Below, in pieces: positions 53,666 to 64,000 of a DNA stretch of 64,000 bases (position 1 is the stretch's first letter; each line of letters starts with the position of its first letter). This DNA is from Pseudomonas sp. Tri1. Its GTDB lineage: Bacteria; Pseudomonadota; Gammaproteobacteria; Pseudomonadales; Pseudomonadaceae. The DNA lies in the NCBI RefSeq assembly GCF_017968885.1, contig NZ_CP072913.1:2960001-3024000 (forward strand), written 5' to 3'. Below the pieces are notes generated by a model. That model was not told where the DNA came from, ran no database searches, and worked only from the letters and a program-made list of their open reading frames with translations. The position numbers were made by a program, and so were the translations under genes.

Positions 53666-55363
53666 ATGAAAGAGAAAAAAGCGAAGAAGCCGAAGCCGGG
53701 CTCGGTCATGCGCCTGTTGTGGCGCAACCATCCCTGGCTGACACTCTTTACCTTGATCTGCGGTGTCATCAGTGGGGTAGCGTCTATCGCGGTGGTGAGC
53801 GTGATCAACGAGGCGATCCACAATGATGGCTCTCGCCTGCACGCGCTGTACTGGTTCATCGGGCTCAGTGCCACGGCGCTGATCTTGCGCAACGGTGCAG
53901 CCTTGTTCCCGGCTTACGCCAGCATGCGGATCATGACGCGGTTGCGCATCGCGCTGTGTCGCAAGATCCTCGCCACGCCGCTGGAAGAGGTTGACCGGCG
54001 CGGCCCGCCCAATGTGCTGACCATGTTGACCAACGACATTCCGCAACTGAACACCACGTTGATCATCATCCCCACAGTCCTGGTCGAGATGACTGTCTTT
54101 CTGTTTGGTATCGCCTACCTGGCTTACCTGTCGTGGGTTGTCCTGGCCTTGACTGTCTCACTGATGATCCTGGGGGTCGGGCTTTATCTGTTTTTCTTCA
54201 CCAGCGGCGTCAGATACACCGGTCGTGTACGGGACGAGTTCACTGCATTCAACGAATACACCCACGCCCTGGTGTTCGGTCTCAAGGAACTGAAGCTCAA
54301 TGGCGTTCGGCGGCGTTGGTTCGGTCGCTCTGCCATCGAGGCATCGTCTATACGGGTCGCGCGCTACAACTTTGTCGAGCGTCTGTGGTACACCGCCGCC
54401 GACAACGTCGGCCAGTTCACCTTGTCCTTGCTGATCGGTTGCCTGTTGTTCGCCGCGCCACTGGTCGGTGCGGTCGAGCCGAAAGTCATGACGGCCAGTG
54501 TGTTGGCCGTGCTGTACATCATGGGGCCGCTGTCGTTGCTGGTGGGAGCGATGCCGCTACTGGCGGCGGGGCGGGTCGCCTGTGCTCGTCTTTCGGAATT
54601 CGGTTTCTCGATCAACGATCCGCACCCAGACCCCGTCGAGACCCCAGCCCCCAAAGTGCATCTGCTGGAGCATAAAAAGTCCTGGGACAGCATCGAGTTG
54701 AAGGATGTGCAGATGCACTATCAGGACCTGCACGCAGATGCCGGTTTCTCTCTGGGACCTATCGACCTGAGCGTGCAATCCGGGGAGTTGGTCTACATCG
54801 TCGGTGGCAACGGTTGTGGCAAAAGCACCCTGGCCAAGGTGATCTGCGGGCTTTACATCCCCCAAAGCGGTGAGGTGCTGCTCGATGGCTCACCCATCAC
54901 CGATGAAAGTCGCAGTGACTATCGAGACTTGTTCTCCGCAGTGTTCTCCGATTTTCATCTGTTCAATCGCCTCATCGGTCCCGATGAGGAGGACGGCAGC
55001 CCCGCATTGGCCCGTAAGTATCTGGAAACCCTGGGGCTGACCGACAAAATCAAGATCGAGGGGCTGGGTTATTCAACCACCAAGGCTTTGTCGTATGGCC
55101 AGCAGAAGCGCCTGGCGCTGGTGTGTGCCTACATGGAAGACCGACCGGTCTACGTGCTGGACGAATGGGCGGCAGACCAGGATCCGCCGTTCAAGAAATT
55201 CTTCTATGAGGAATTGCTGCCCGATCTCAAGCGTCGTGGCAAGACGGTGCTGATCATTACCCATGACGATCAGTACTTCCAACTGGCCGATCGCATCATC
55301 AAGTTGGTCGATGGGCAGATCGTTTCCGATACCAGCTGCGCTGTCCGCGATAAGCGCGCCTGA
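53666..55363 (+). CDS. syrD: SyrD-like cyclic-peptide ABC exporter
   Basis: Predicted 565-residue half transporter, membrane and ATPase domains fused. About six transmembrane segments lie in residues 25-310. The nucleotide-binding domain has Walker A GGNGCGKST (380-388), a variant signature LSYGQ (475-479), Walker B VYVLDE (495-500) and the switch His533. This is the cyclic-peptide export family (SyrD, PvdE) that moves lipopeptides to the periplasm. It should act as a homodimer and hand the product to an outer-membrane partner. It follows the syrP-like gene and precedes a 251-base gap before the 47-codon ORF and third NRPS, so its substrate could be the mycin, the peptin or both. Confidence 0.9.
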   Translation: MKEKKAKKPKPGSVMRLLWRNHPWLTLFTLICGVISGVASIAVVSVINEAIHNDGSRLHALYWFIGLSATALILRNGAALFPAYASMRIMTRLRIALCRKILATPLEEVDRRGPPNVLTMLTNDIPQLNTTLIIIPTVLVEMTVFLFGIAYLAYLSWVVLALTVSLMILGVGLYLFFFTSGVRYTGRVRDEFTAFNEYTHALVFGLKELKLNGVRRRWFGRSAIEASSIRVARYNFVERLWYTAADNVGQFTLSLLIGCLLFAAPLVGAVEPKVMTASVLAVLYIMGPLSLLVGAMPLLAAGRVACARLSEFGFSINDPHPDPVETPAPKVHLLEHKKSWDSIELKDVQMHYQDLHADAGFSLGPIDLSVQSGELVYIVGGNGCGKSTLAKVICGLYIPQSGEVLLDGSPITDESRSDYRDLFSAVFSDFHLFNRLIGPDEEDGSPALARKYLETLGLTDKIKIEGLGYSTTKALSYGQQKRLALVCAYMEDRPVYVLDEWAADQDPPFKKFFYEELLPDLKRRGKTVLIITHDDQYFQLADRIIKLVDGQIVSDTSCAVRDKRA

Positions 55364-55614
55364 ATGTCGATTTCGGCGACGTTGTCCGGCATGCGAGGTC
55401 GTGACAATACCTCTGCGCAACCGTGAAGGATACCTGGCTTCAAACCCCACCTGGCAGGCGCGTATGGGTTGTCGGGGGCAAGGCCATGCAAGGTCGACCC
55501 GCTTGTTCAACCGACACCATGCCGCGCTGGCTGGCTGCGCGGATCTGCTTCAACTCCAGGCGTGCCTGTTGCGTTTTCCCCAGGCAGCACTGACAAATCT
55601 CTGAGAAGGAACGT

Positions 55615-55758
55615 ATGAAATTTTTCTTTGCGCGTGCTGTGGATGACGTTGTTGCAACGAGCCTTTCGGCCAACCGGTGTCACGAACAACCTCTGAGCGG
55701 GATTGCTCAGAGCGGTCCGTTGTCGGTGGACGGACGAGTGTCGGAGGCGCGGGTATGA
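55615..55758 (+). CDS. Small 47-codon ORF overlapping the start of the third NRPS
   Basis: Not recognised. The ORF begins at ATG 55615 after GAGAAGGA (spacing about four bases) and encodes [20 protein letters not shown] followed by a polar remainder with one Cys (Cys22), ending GRVSEARV. Its TGA overlaps the NRPS ATG (ATGA), the classic layout for translational coupling. It does not resemble MbtH proteins (no NxExQxSxW motif) or a signal peptide. It may be a real small protein or a leader that sets NRPS translation. The 251 bases between the syrD stop and this ORF hold no clear operator or promoter. Confidence 0.45.
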   Translation: MKFFFARAVDDVVATSLSANRCHEQPLSGIAQSGPLSVDGRVSEARV

Positions 55759-58700
55759 ATCAGTCCCTGCAGTTTTCGCAAACCTACCCCCTGACGGCCG
55801 CCCAGCGGGACATCTGGCTGGATCAGATGAGCAAGGGCGATTCACCTTTGTACAACATAGGAGGATATCTGCACATCGAGGGCGTTGTTGACCCCGAGCG
55901 CTTCCAACGGGCGTTCGACTTGTTAGTGCAGAAACACGACGCCCTGCGCACGGTATTGCTCTCAGGCACCGAGGCCGGTGGCGTACCCATGCAGATGCTG
56001 GTCGATACTCTGGCGGTGCAGGTTCCGGTGCATGATTTTTCTGATCGATCCGATCCAGAAGCAGCGGCACAGGCCTGGATACAGCAACGTATGGGGGTTG
56101 CGTTTCCACTGGACGGTGACCACCTGTTTCGCTTCGACCTGCTCAAACTCAACGACTCGTCGTTCTATTTCGCCGTCCAGGTCCATCACATCGTCCTGGA
56201 TGGCTGGAGCATCGGTTTGATGTTCAAGGACCTCGGTGAGCTTTACAGCGCCCTGGAAAGTAACCAGTTGCCGGATTTGTCGGCGCCGTCCTACGTGGAG
56301 TTCATCCAGGACGATGCCCGCTATCGCCAATCCCCTCGCTTTGTTCGTGAACAACAATACTGGCTGGAAAAATACCAGGATGTTCCATCGCCATTATTCG
56401 TCGCGCGTGATCGCGATCATTACCCCAAGGGCATGGCGCCCAGCCGCCATGCCCTATGGCGCTATCCTCAAACGCTGAACGAACGGATCGACGTCCTGGC
56501 GCAATTGCATCAGTCGTCACGCTCTGCTGTGCTGCTTGCCGCGCTGTATGTCTATTTTTCCCGCACCACCCAGCGCGAAGAGCTGGTGATCGGCCTGCCG
56601 GTCCTGAACCGCTCCAACGCGACCTTCAAGAAGACCATGGGGTTGTTCACTCAGGTGAGCGCCGTGCGGTTGCGGTTCAGCGCCGACTTGTCATTCGGTG
56701 AGCTGGTCCACGAAGTGGCGCGCACCCTCAAACAGGACTATCGCCACCAGCGCTTCCCCCTGAGCGATATGAACCGTTCGCTGGAGCTGCTGCAGGGCAA
56801 TCGCGCGCAGTTGTTCGATATATCGTTCTCCTATGAATTGGACGATCACCAGTTCATGTTCGGGCAGGCCCCGGCCCGTTCGGTGAAATGCTCGAACGGC
56901 CATGAACAGATGCCGTTGGCCATCCACGTGCGGAGCAACCCGCACGACGATAACGCCTGGCTGCACTGGATCTACAACGCAGCCTTTTTCCAGGACGGTG
57001 AAATCGAGGCGATGGCCGAGCGCTTCATGCAGGTGTTGGAGCAAGGCTTGAGCAATGACGCATTGCCGATCCGCGAGTTTGTGCTGCCGACGCCGGCCGA
57101 AGCCCGTCAGCTTCAGGCCTGGAACGCCAACGATGGGCAGCACTATGAGCATGACCGCACGATCCACGGCCTGTTCGAAGTGCAAGCGGCCGCGCAACCC
57201 GATGCGCTGGCGGTGGTATACGAAGACCGGGCATTGACCTACGGTGAGCTCAATGCCCGGGCGAACCAGGTTGCTCATCGCCTGCTGGCGTTGGGTGTTC
57301 GCCCGGATGACCGGGTGGCGATCTGTGTCGAGCGTGGCCTGGACATGATCGTCGGCCTGCTGGGTATCCTGAAGTCCGGCGCCGGTTACGTGCCGCTGGA
57401 CCCGGCCTATCCCCCAGAGCGCCTGGCCTTCATGCTCGAGGACAGCTCCCCGGTGGCGTTGCTCACTCAGTCGGCGCTGGAGGTGCAACTGCCGGCGCTG
57501 TCTGCCCCGGTGTTATGGCTCGATCAGCCTGACAGCGCAGGCATCGCCCCACAGCCGGCGCACAACCCTGACGTCGCGACGTTGGCGTCGCATCACTTGG
57601 CTTATGTGATCTACACCTCCGGTTCCACCGGGTTGCCCAAGGGCGTGATGGTCGAACACCGCAACGTCGCGCGGCTGTTCTCGGCGACCCAGCCGTGGTT
57701 CGAGTTCGGTCCGCAGGATGTGTGGGCGCTGTTCCATTCCTTCGCGTTCGACTTCTCGGTCTGGGAGATCTGGGGGGCGTTGATCCATGGTGGCCGCCTG
57801 TTGGTGGTACCGCAGTTGGTCAGCCGTTCCCCGCAAGACTGCTACGCGCTGTTGTGCGAGGCCGGGGTTACGGTGTTGAACCAGACGCCGAGTGCCTTCC
57901 GGCAGTTGATCGCGGCCCAGGGCGAAAGCGATCTGCGTCACAGCCTGCGCCAGGTGATCTTTGGTGGCGAAGCGCTGGAAACCGGCATTCTCAAACCGTG
58001 GTATGCCCGTGTGGCCAACGCCGGGACACAGTTGGTGAACATGTACGGCATCACCGAGACGACGGTGCACGTAACCTATCGTCCGCTTGAAGCGGCGGAC
58101 GCGCAGTTGATCGGGGTCAGTCCGATCGGCAAGCGAATTCCTGATTTGCGCCTGTACCTGCTCGACCCGTACGGCCAACCGGTGCCGGTGGGCGTGGAAG
58201 GTGAGTTGTATGTCGCTGGCGCGGGGGTGGCGCGGGGCTACCTGAACAGGCCAGAACTCAATGACACCCGCTTCCTCGCCGATCCGTTCGACAGCGCCGC
58301 CGGGGCGCGCATGTATCGCACCGGTGATCTGGGCCGCTGGTTGCGCAGCGGTGAGCTGCAATACCTGGGGCGTAACGACGAGCAGGTGAAAATTCGCGGC
58401 TTCCGTATCGAGCTTGGCGAGATCGAGGCGAAGCTGACGGCGTGCGAAGGTGTACGTGAAGTGGTGGTCGTCGCCCGTGAAGACGTGCTGGGCGATCAAC
58501 GTCTGGTGGCCTATCTGATCGCCGATGAAGGCGTACGGCTGTCGGTGGTCGAACTGCGTTCAACCCTGCTGGGTTCGTTGGCGGATTACATGGTGCCCAG
58601 TGCCTTCGTGGTCCTTGAACGGTTCCCGCTGACCACCAATGGCAAGCTTGATCGCAAGGCACTGCCAGCGCCCGATGCAGAGGCTTATGCCCATCGCGTG

Positions 58701-61700
58701 TTCGAAGCGCCGGTAGGTGACGTGGAAATCACCCTGGCCGAGCTCTGGACTGAACTTCTCGGTGTCGAGCGGGTGGGGCGCCATGACCGGTTCTTCGAAC
58801 TGGGCGGTCATTCGCTGCTGGCGGTCAAACTGATCGAACGCATGCGCCAGGTCAATCTGGACACTGATGTGCGGGTGCTGTTCGGCCAGCCAACCCTGGC
58901 GACACTGGCGGCCGTCACGGGGACCAGCGGCGTCAACGTCGTACCGGACAACGCCATTGCCCACGATGCCGAGCGCATCACGCCGGACATGCTGCCACTG
59001 GCAACGCTGACCCAGGACGAGATCGACCGTATTGTCGCGGCGGTGCCGGGCGGGGTGAGCAACGTACAGGACATCTACGCGCTGGTGCCATTGCAGGAAG
59101 GCATCCTGTATCACCACCTGGCGACGACCCAGGGCGATCCCTATCTGCTGCAAGCACTGTTGCGCGTGGGCAGTCGCGCACAGTTGGATGCGTTCGTGCA
59201 AGCCTTGCAGGCGGTGATCGAGCGGCATGACATCCTGCGTACGTCAGTGATGTGGGAAGAACTGGGCGAGCCGGTCCAAGTGGTCTGGCGCCAGGCCCGG
59301 CTGGGGGTGGAAGAACTTGCCCTGGATGCGGCCGCAGGCGACATTGCCGAGCAGTTGCAGGCCCGCTTCGACCCTCGCCATACCCGCTTCGACCTGCGTC
59401 AGGCACCGATGATGCGCATCCACGTGGCAGAGGACCTCGCCAACGGCAGTTGGGTCGCGGTATTGCTGTTCCATCACTTGATCGATGACGCCACTTCCCT
59501 GGGCATGCTGGGCAAGGAAATCGAGGCACACCTGGAAAACCGTTCGGGTGAACTGCCCAGGTCCGTGCCTTATCGCAACTATGTGGCGCAGGTCCGCTTG
59601 GACAGCGACCCTGGCCAACATGAAGCGTTCTTCAGCGAAATGCTCGGGGACGTGGACGAGCCGACGCTGCCGTTCGGCTTGCAGGATGTGCAGGGTGACG
59701 GCACCGGTATCGAAGAGGCTTCGCTACAGCTGGCTGCCGACTTGACCCAGCGCCTGCGCGCCCAGGCACGGCGTCTCGGGGTCAGCACGGCGAGCCTGCA
59801 TCATTTGGCCTGGGGCCAAGTGGTGGGGCGTTTGTCCGGTCGTCAGGATGTGGTGTTCGGTACGGTGTTGATGGGCCGCTTGCACAGCGGCCAGGACGAA
59901 GGACACGCCCTGGGCATGTTCGTCAACACGCTACCGCTGCGCGTCGAGGCTGGGAGCCAGGGCGTACTGGCTGCTCTCAAGACCACCCACGAGCGCCTGG
60001 CGGCACTGCTGGGTCATGAACATGCGCCGTTATCCCTGGCGCAGCGCTGCAGCGGGGTCGCCGCGCCGACGCCCCTGTTCAGCGCATTGCTGAACTACCG
60101 GCAAACCGCAGTGGCCGCGCAGGCACCCAAGGACGCCGGCCTGGCGCGAACCTGGGCCGGTGTCGAGATCCTGGGCGGCGAGGAGCGGACCAACTACCCG
60201 CTGTCGCTGTCGATAGACGACCTGGGCGAGTCGTTCGGGCTGACGGTGCAAGCCGTGGCCGGCATTGGCGCGCAGCGCGTCTGCGGCTATATGAATACGG
60301 TGCTCGAAGCATTGGCCGATGCGCTCGATCAGGCGGTCGACACACCGCTGCATGGCCTGGATATTGTCCCCGCCAATGAGCGTCGGCAATTGATCGAGGA
60401 CTTCAATGCCTTCGATACGGCCTATCCGGCGGGAATGCTGATTCATCAGTTGTTCGAAGCCCAGGCCCAGGCCCGGCCGGAAGCTGTCGCGCTGACGTAT
60501 CAGGACTTGCGCCTGAGCTACGGTGAGCTGAATCGGCTGGCGAACCAGATTGCCCATCGCCTGATCGAGCTGGGGATCGGTGCCGATGATCGCGTGGCAA
60601 TCTGTGTGGACCGCAGCCTGGAAATGGTCGCGGGGCTGCTGGGGATTCTCAAGGCGGGTGCCGGTTATGTACCGCTGGACCCGGCCTATCCGAGCGAGCG
60701 CCTGGCCTACATGCTGGACGACAGCGCGCCCAAGGTGCTGCTGACCCAGCGCGATTTGCAGGCACGTTTCCCGCAACCGAGCATGCCGGTGTTGTTGCTC
60801 GACGCCGAGGAGCGCGATGCCGCCGGTATCAGCGCCCAGCCGCAAACCCCTCCGCACGTGAGCGGCCTGAGCCCCGACAGCCTGGCGTATGTCATCTATA
60901 CCTCCGGTTCTACTGGCCAGCCCAAGGGCGTGGCCATGCCGCATCGGGCCCTGGTCAATCTGATGCAGTGGCAAATCGCACAGGCCCAGCAGCAGGGCCG
61001 CGCGGCTGCACGCACCTTGCAGTTCGCGGCCCTGGGCTTTGACGTTGCCTTCCAGGAGATCTTCAGCACCCTGTGCGCCGGTGGCGAATTGTCGTTGATC
61101 CATGCCGATATCCGGTTGAATTTCCATCGTCTGTTCCAGCATATCCGCGAGCAGCGCATCGAACGGCTCTACCTGCCGTGTGTCGCCCTGCAGGCATTGG
61201 CCGAGGCGGTGCTGGGCGATGGCGAGAGCGGTCCGTTGGCCTGCCCGCTGCGGGACGTCATCACCGCGGGCGAGCAACTGCGCATCACGCCACAGATCCG
61301 TGGCTTTTTCGCCCGCCTGGACGGCTGCCGCCTGCACAACCACTACGGCCCGACCGAATCCCACGTCGCCACCGCGCTGACCTTGCCGGACGATGTCGCC
61401 GCCTGGCCAACGCTGCCGGCCATCGGGTATCCGGTGGCCAACACGCGCATCTATCTGCTGGATGAACACCTGCGTCCGGTTCCAGCCGGCGTGGCTGGCG
61501 AGCTCCACATCGGCGGCGTGTGCGTTGCCCGTGGCTACCTGAACCGCGACGACCTCAGTGCCGAACGTTTCATCCGCGATCCCTTCGCGGCGGATGGCCA
61601 GGCACGCCTGTACAAGACCGGTGACCTGGGGCGCTACCAGCCCGACGGCTGCATTGAATACCTGGGACGTAATGACGACCAGATCAAGATCCGCGGCTTC

Positions 61701-64000
61701 CGCGTCGAGCTGGGGGAAGTCGAGGCCAGGCTTTGTCAGCAGGCCGGGATCAAAGAGGCGGCGGTCATCGCCCGCGAAGACAGCCCTGGCGACAAACGCC
61801 TGGTGGCGTACTTCACGCCTGCGATCGCGGACCTGTGGCCCGATGCCGATGCGCTGCGCGCGCACCTGCAGGCGCTCTTGCCGGACTACATGGTCCCGGC
61901 GGCCTATGTGCGCCTGGAAAAACTGCCCCTGTCACCCAATGGCAAGCTGGACCGACGGGCGCTGCCAGCGCCCGAGGCGGACGCCTTTGCCAGCCGTGCC
62001 TATGAAGCACCAATGGGCGAGGTGGAAACCGTGCTGGCCCGGCTGTGGACCGAGGTCCTGGGCGTGGAGCGGGTGGGGCGCCATGACCATTTCTTCGAGC
62101 TGGGCGGGCATTCGCTGCTGGCCGTGAAACTGATCGAACGCATGCGCCAGGCCGGCCTGAGTGCCGATGTGCGTGTGTTGTTCGGTCAACCGACCCTGGC
62201 CGCCCTGGCTGCGGCGGTGGGCGGTCGCGCTGACATCGTGGTGCCGGCCAATGCCATCAGCGCAGGTTGCCAGCGGATCACGCCGGCCATGCTGCCGCTG
62301 GTGTCGCTGGATCAGCCAACCATCGACCGGATTGTCGCCACGGTGCCCGGCGGGGTCGCTAATGTGCAGGACATCTACCCGCTGGCCCCGCTGCAAGAGG
62401 GGATTCTCTACCACCATATTGCCGCGCAAGCGGGCGACCCGTACCTGTTGCAAGCCGTGTTTGCCCTGGACAGCCGTGCCCAGCTCGATGGGTTCGTCCA
62501 GGCCTTGCAGGCGGTCATCGACCGGCACGACATCCTCCGGACCGCCGTGCTCTGGGAAGGCTTCGACCAGCCCTTGCAAGTGGTCCTGCGCCGTACCGAA
62601 CTGCAACTCGAAGAACCGCTGTTGGACCCGGCACAAGGCGATGTCGCCGCGCAACTACAAGCGCTTTTCGACCCTCGGCACTGTCGCCTGGACCTGGGCA
62701 AGGCGCCACTGATGCGCCTGGCGTGCGCCTGGGACCGCGTCCAGCAGCGCTGGGTCGCGATCCTGCTGTTCCACCACATCGCCCTGGACCATACGGCACT
62801 GGACGTGATGCAGGAGGAAATGCTGGCGTGCCTCAACGGTGAGGCCGAGCGCCTGGACGCTGCCATGCCGTACCGCAATTATGTGGCGCAGACCCTGCTG
62901 GGCGTCAGCCGCGAGCAACATGAAGGCTTCTTCCGCGACATGCTCGGCGATGTCGAGGAGCCGACGCTGCCGTTCGGGCTGCGTGAAGTACAGGGCGACG
63001 GCCGGGGTATCGAAGAGGTCAAGCTGAACCTCGATGCCACATTGAGCCTGCGCCTGCGGCGACAGGCGCGCCTGCTGGGCGTGAGCCCGGCGGCCTTGCA
63101 TCACTTGGCGTGGGCCAGGGTATTGGGGCGCTTGTCCGGTCGTGAAGACGTGGTCTTCGGCACCGTGTTGTTGGGCCGCATGCAGAGCGGCGAGGGCTCG
63201 GACCGCGCGCTGGGCATGTTCATCAATACCTTGCCGCTGCGAGTGAAAGTGGGCGCCGAGGATGTATGTTCGGGCGTCAAGGCGACCCATGAGCGACTGA
63301 CCGCGTTGCTCGGTCATGAACACGCCTCGCTGGCACTGGCCCAGCGCTGCAGCGGCGTGCCGGCTTCGTTGCCGCTGTTCAGCGCCTTGTTGAACTACCG
63401 CCACAGCCCGCTCCAGGATAACGACGGCATCGAACGTTGGGCGGGTGCGCAAGTGCTGGCGGTCATGGAGCGGACCAATTATCCGTGCATGTTGTCGGTC
63501 GATGATCAGGGCGAAGGGTTCCTGTTGAGCGTGCAGACCGCTGGCGCGGTCGATGCCCGGCAGGTTGGCGCCTACATGGAGACAGCCCTCGCGAGCTTGG
63601 TGGAGGCGCTGGAGTTCGCGCCCCAATCGTTTGTCAATGATCTGGACATCCTGCCTGACGGCGAGCGTTCGCAGTTGTTGCGCGATTTCAACGCCACCGA
63701 GGCCGATTACCCACAGCAGCAGACCATTCATGGTTTGTTCGAGGAGCAGGTGCAGCGTACGCCGGATGCCGTGGCGGTGGTCCGTGGCGAGCAACACCTG
63801 ACTTATCGCGAGTTGAACGAACGGGCTAACCGCTTGGCGCATTACCTGCGCACGCAAGGGGTGAAACCCGATTCGCGGGTGGCGATCTGTGTCGAGCGTG
63901 GTATCTACATGGTTGTAGGGCTGCTCGCCATCCTCAAGGCCGGCGGCGGTTATGTGCCGCTGGATCCGGCCTATCCGCTGGACCGCATCGCCTACATGCT
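55755..64000 (+). CDS. Third NRPS, first modules of a syringopeptin/corpeptin/thanapeptin-type synthetase (3' end outside the window)
   Basis: More than 2748 residues; the frame is open to the window end. C1 (HHIVLDG near 145) is a lipoinitiation-type domain starting with [15 protein letters not shown]1 (TSGSTG near 621) reads DFWNIGMVH, Thr; T1 is near 1014. C2 has HHLATTQGD near 1119 and HHLIDDA near 1240. A2 (near 1717) reads DVQYIAHVA, proline; T2 is near 2111. C3 has HHIAAQAGD near 2221 and HHIALDH near 2340. A3 is cut off soon after its first core motif ([16 protein letters not shown]). C2 and C3 have the dual epimerization/condensation N-terminal motif. A start of Dhb-Pro is the hallmark of syringopeptin and corpeptin peptins. 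The start has GGAGG seven bases upstream and overlaps a small ORF. Further peptin modules should lie to the right. Confidence 0.88.
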   Translation, partial: MNQSLQFSQTYPLTAAQRDIWLDQMSKGDSPLYNIGGYLHIEGVVDPERFQRAFDLLVQKHDALRTVLLSGTEAGGVPMQMLVDTLAVQVPVHDFSDRSDPEAAAQAWIQQRMGVAFPLDGDHLFRFDLLKLNDSSFYFAVQVHHIVLDGWSIGLMFKDLGELYSALESNQLPDLSAPSYVEFIQDDARYRQSPRFVREQQYWLEKYQDVPSPLFVARDRDHYPKGMAPSRHALWRYPQTLNERIDVLAQLHQSSRSAVLLAALYVYFSRTTQREELVIGLPVLNRSNATFKKTMGLFTQVSAVRLRFSADLSFGELVHEVARTLKQDYRHQRFPLSDMNRSLELLQGNRAQLFDISFSYELDDHQFMFGQAPARSVKCSNGHEQMPLAIHVRSNPHDDNAWLHWIYNAAFFQDGEIEAMAERFMQVLEQGLSNDALPIREFVLPTPAEARQLQAWNANDGQHYEHDRTIHGLFEVQAAAQPDALAVVYEDRALTYGELNARANQVAHRLLALGVRPDDRVAICVERGLDMIVGLLGILKSGAGYVPLDPAYPPERLAFMLEDSSPVALLTQSALEVQLPALSAPVLWLDQPDSAGIAPQPAHNPDVATLASHHLAYVIYTSGSTGLPKGVMVEHRNVARLFSATQPWFEFGPQDVWALFHSFAFDFSVWEIWGALIHGGRLLVVPQLVSRSPQDCYALLCEAGVTVLNQTPSAFRQLIAAQGESDLRHSLRQVIFGGEALETGILKPWYARVANAGTQLVNMYGITETTVHVTYRPLEAADAQLIGVSPIGKRIPDLRLYLLDPYGQPVPVGVEGELYVAGAGVARGYLNRPELNDTRFLADPFDSAAGARMYRTGDLGRWLRSGELQYLGRNDEQVKIRGFRIELGEIEAKLTACEGVREVVVVAREDVLGDQRLVAYLIADEGVRLSVVELRSTLLGSLADYMVPSAFVVLERFPLTTNGKLDRKALPAPDAEAYAHRVFEAPVGDVEITLAELWTELLGVERVGRHDRFFELGGHSLLAVKLIERMRQVNLDTDVRVLFGQPTLATLAAVTGTSGVNVVPDNAIAHDAERITPDMLPLATLTQDEIDRIVAAVPGGVSNVQDIYALVPLQEGILYHHLATTQGDPYLLQALLRVGSRAQLDAFVQALQAVIERHDILRTSVMWEELGEPVQVVWRQARLGVEELALDAAAGDIAEQLQARFDPRHTRFDLRQAPMMRIHVAEDLANGSWVAVLLFHHLIDDATSLGMLGKEIEAHLENRSGELPRSVPYRNYVAQVRLDSDPGQHEAFFSEMLGDVDEPTLPFGLQDVQGDGTGIEEASLQLAADLTQRLRAQARRLGVSTASLHHLAWGQVVGRLSGRQDVVFGTVLMGRLHSGQDEGHALGMFVNTLPLRVEAGSQGVLAALKTTHERLAALLGHEHAPLSLAQRCSGVAAPTPLFSALLNYRQTAVAAQAPKDAGLARTWAGVEILGGEERTNYPLSLSIDDLGESFGLTVQAVAGIGAQRVCGYMNTVLEALADALDQAVDTPLHGLDIVPANERRQLIEDFNAFDTAYPAGMLIHQLFEAQAQARPEAVALTYQDLRLSYGELNRLANQIAHRLIELGIGADDRVAICVDRSLEMVAGLLGILKAGAGYVPLDPAYPSERLAYMLDDSAPKVLLTQRDLQARFPQPSMPVLLLDAEERDAAGISAQPQTPPHVSGLSPDSLAYVIYTSGSTGQPKGVAMPHRALVNLMQWQIAQAQQQGRAAARTLQFAALGFDVAFQEIFSTLCAGGELSLIHADIRLNFHRLFQHIREQRIERLYLPCVALQALAEAVLGDGESGPLACPLRDVITAGEQLRITPQIRGFFARLDGCRLHNHYGPTESHVATALTLPDDVAAWPTLPAIGYPVANTRIYLLDEHLRPVPAGVAGELHIGGVCVARGYLNRDDLSAERFIRDPFAADGQARLYKTGDLGRYQPDGCIEYLGRNDDQIKIRGFRVELGEVEARLCQQAGIKEAAVIAREDSPGDKRLVAYFTPAIADLWPDADALRAHLQALLPDYMVPAAYVRLEKLPLSPNGKLDRRALPAPEADAFASRAYEAPMGEVETVLARLWTEVLGVERVGRHDHFFELGGHSLLAVKLIERMRQAGLSADVRVLFGQPTLAALAAAVGGRADIVVPANAISAGCQRITPAMLPLVSLDQPTIDRIVATVPGGVANVQDIYPLAPLQEGILYHHIAAQAGDPYLLQAVFALDSRAQLDGFVQALQAVIDRHDILRTAVLWEGFDQPLQVVLRRTELQLEEPLLDPAQGDVAAQLQALFDPRHCRLDLGKAPLMRLACAWDRVQQRWVAILLFHHIALDHTALDVMQEEMLACLNGEAERLDAAMPYRNYVAQTLLGVSREQHEGFFRDMLGDVEEPTLPFGLREVQGDGRGIEEVKLNLDATLSLRLRRQARLLGVSPAALHHLAWARVLGRLSGREDVVFGTVLLGRMQSGEGSDRALGMFINTLPLRVKVGAEDVCSGVKATHERLTALLGHEHASLALAQRCSGVPASLPLFSALLNYRHSPLQDNDGIERWAGAQVLAVMERTNYPCMLSVDDQGEGFLLSVQTAGAVDARQVGAYMETALASLVEALEFAPQSFVNDLDILPDGERSQLLRDFNATEADYPQQQTIHGLFEEQVQRTPDAVAVVRGEQHLTYRELNERANRLAHYLRTQGVKPDSRVAICVERGIYMVVGLLAILKAGGGYVPLDPAYPLDRIAYM

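Noticed and set aside
55383..55406. TGTCCGG...GTGACA as a seventh operator before the peptin genes
   Set aside because: The half sites are 16 bases apart instead of 12 and the ACAGAC end is missing. The TGTCGGGGGCAAGG stretch near 55468 likewise lacks the second half.
55572..55594. GTTTTCCCC-containing stretch resembling the operator core
   Set aside because: TGT is out of register by one base, no ACAGAC follows, and it is too close to the start codon for a -10 at the usual spacing.
1..64000. tRNA, rRNA, CRISPR arrays, insertion sequences or att sites
   Set aside because: No transposase-like reading frame, no regularly spaced short repeats and no tRNA-like cloverleaf was seen. The only repeats are NRPS module duplications and REP elements.

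Overview
The window is high-GC DNA from a plant- or soil-type Pseudomonas, most likely of the P. fluorescens/P. corrugata group. The evidence is a Pseudomonas-style hemN, paired REP sequences of the GTGGGAGCGAGC type, and tailoring enzymes that match the syringomycin enzymes SyrB2 and SyrC residue for residue at their active sites. Almost all of it is a secondary-metabolite super-locus holding three non-ribosomal peptide systems side by side. The gene set resembles what I recall for Pseudomonas sp. SH-C52, which makes brabantamide, thanamycin and thanapeptin, and for the cormycin/corpeptin and nunamycin/nunapeptin producers.

Layout. 1-1202: 3' part of hemN, the chromosomal flank. 1282-3834 (minus): a small YodC/DUF2158-like protein, an outer-membrane efflux lipoprotein and a LuxR-type regulator of the SyrF/SalA kind. 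4453-14357 (minus): a brabantamide-type operon of glycosyltransferase (braA), Ser-Pro dimodular NRPS (braB) and FAD monooxygenase (braC). 14626-44338 (minus): two giant NRPSs that together equal one SyrE. They have eight adenylating modules plus a final C-T-TE module with no A domain. Specificity residues predict Ser, D-Orn, Asp, D-Hse, His, (allo)Thr, Dhb, (3-OH)Asp and, supplied in trans, 4-Cl-Thr: a cormycin/thanamycin-like lipononapeptide. 44636-47774 (plus): a JmjC/cupin-like oxygenase, an MFS exporter and an AspH-type hydroxylase. 47836-48124: REP pairs and a hairpin. 48155-52226 (minus): syrC, syrB2 and syrB1, the Thr loading, chlorinating and shuttling cassette. 52570-55363 (plus): syrP-like hydroxylase and syrD-like exporter. 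55615-64000 (plus): an unrecognised 47-codon ORF overlapping the start of a third NRPS (Thr/Dhb, Pro, ...), the beginning of a syringopeptin/corpeptin/thanapeptin-type synthetase that runs off the window.

How it works together. SyrB1 loads Thr, SyrB2 chlorinates it and SyrC moves it to the A-less last module of the nonapeptide line, whose thioesterase releases the product. SyrP and/or the AspH homologue should hydroxylate Asp. SyrD, the MFS protein and the outer-membrane lipoprotein are the visible export parts. Six copies of one operator (TGTCCC...ACAGAC, an extended syr-syp box) precede the regulator gene, braA, the first giant NRPS, aspH, syrB1 and syrP. The brabantamide and mycin systems therefore look like one SyrF/SalA-type regulon. 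All alignments here were done by eye; no database or alignment program was run.
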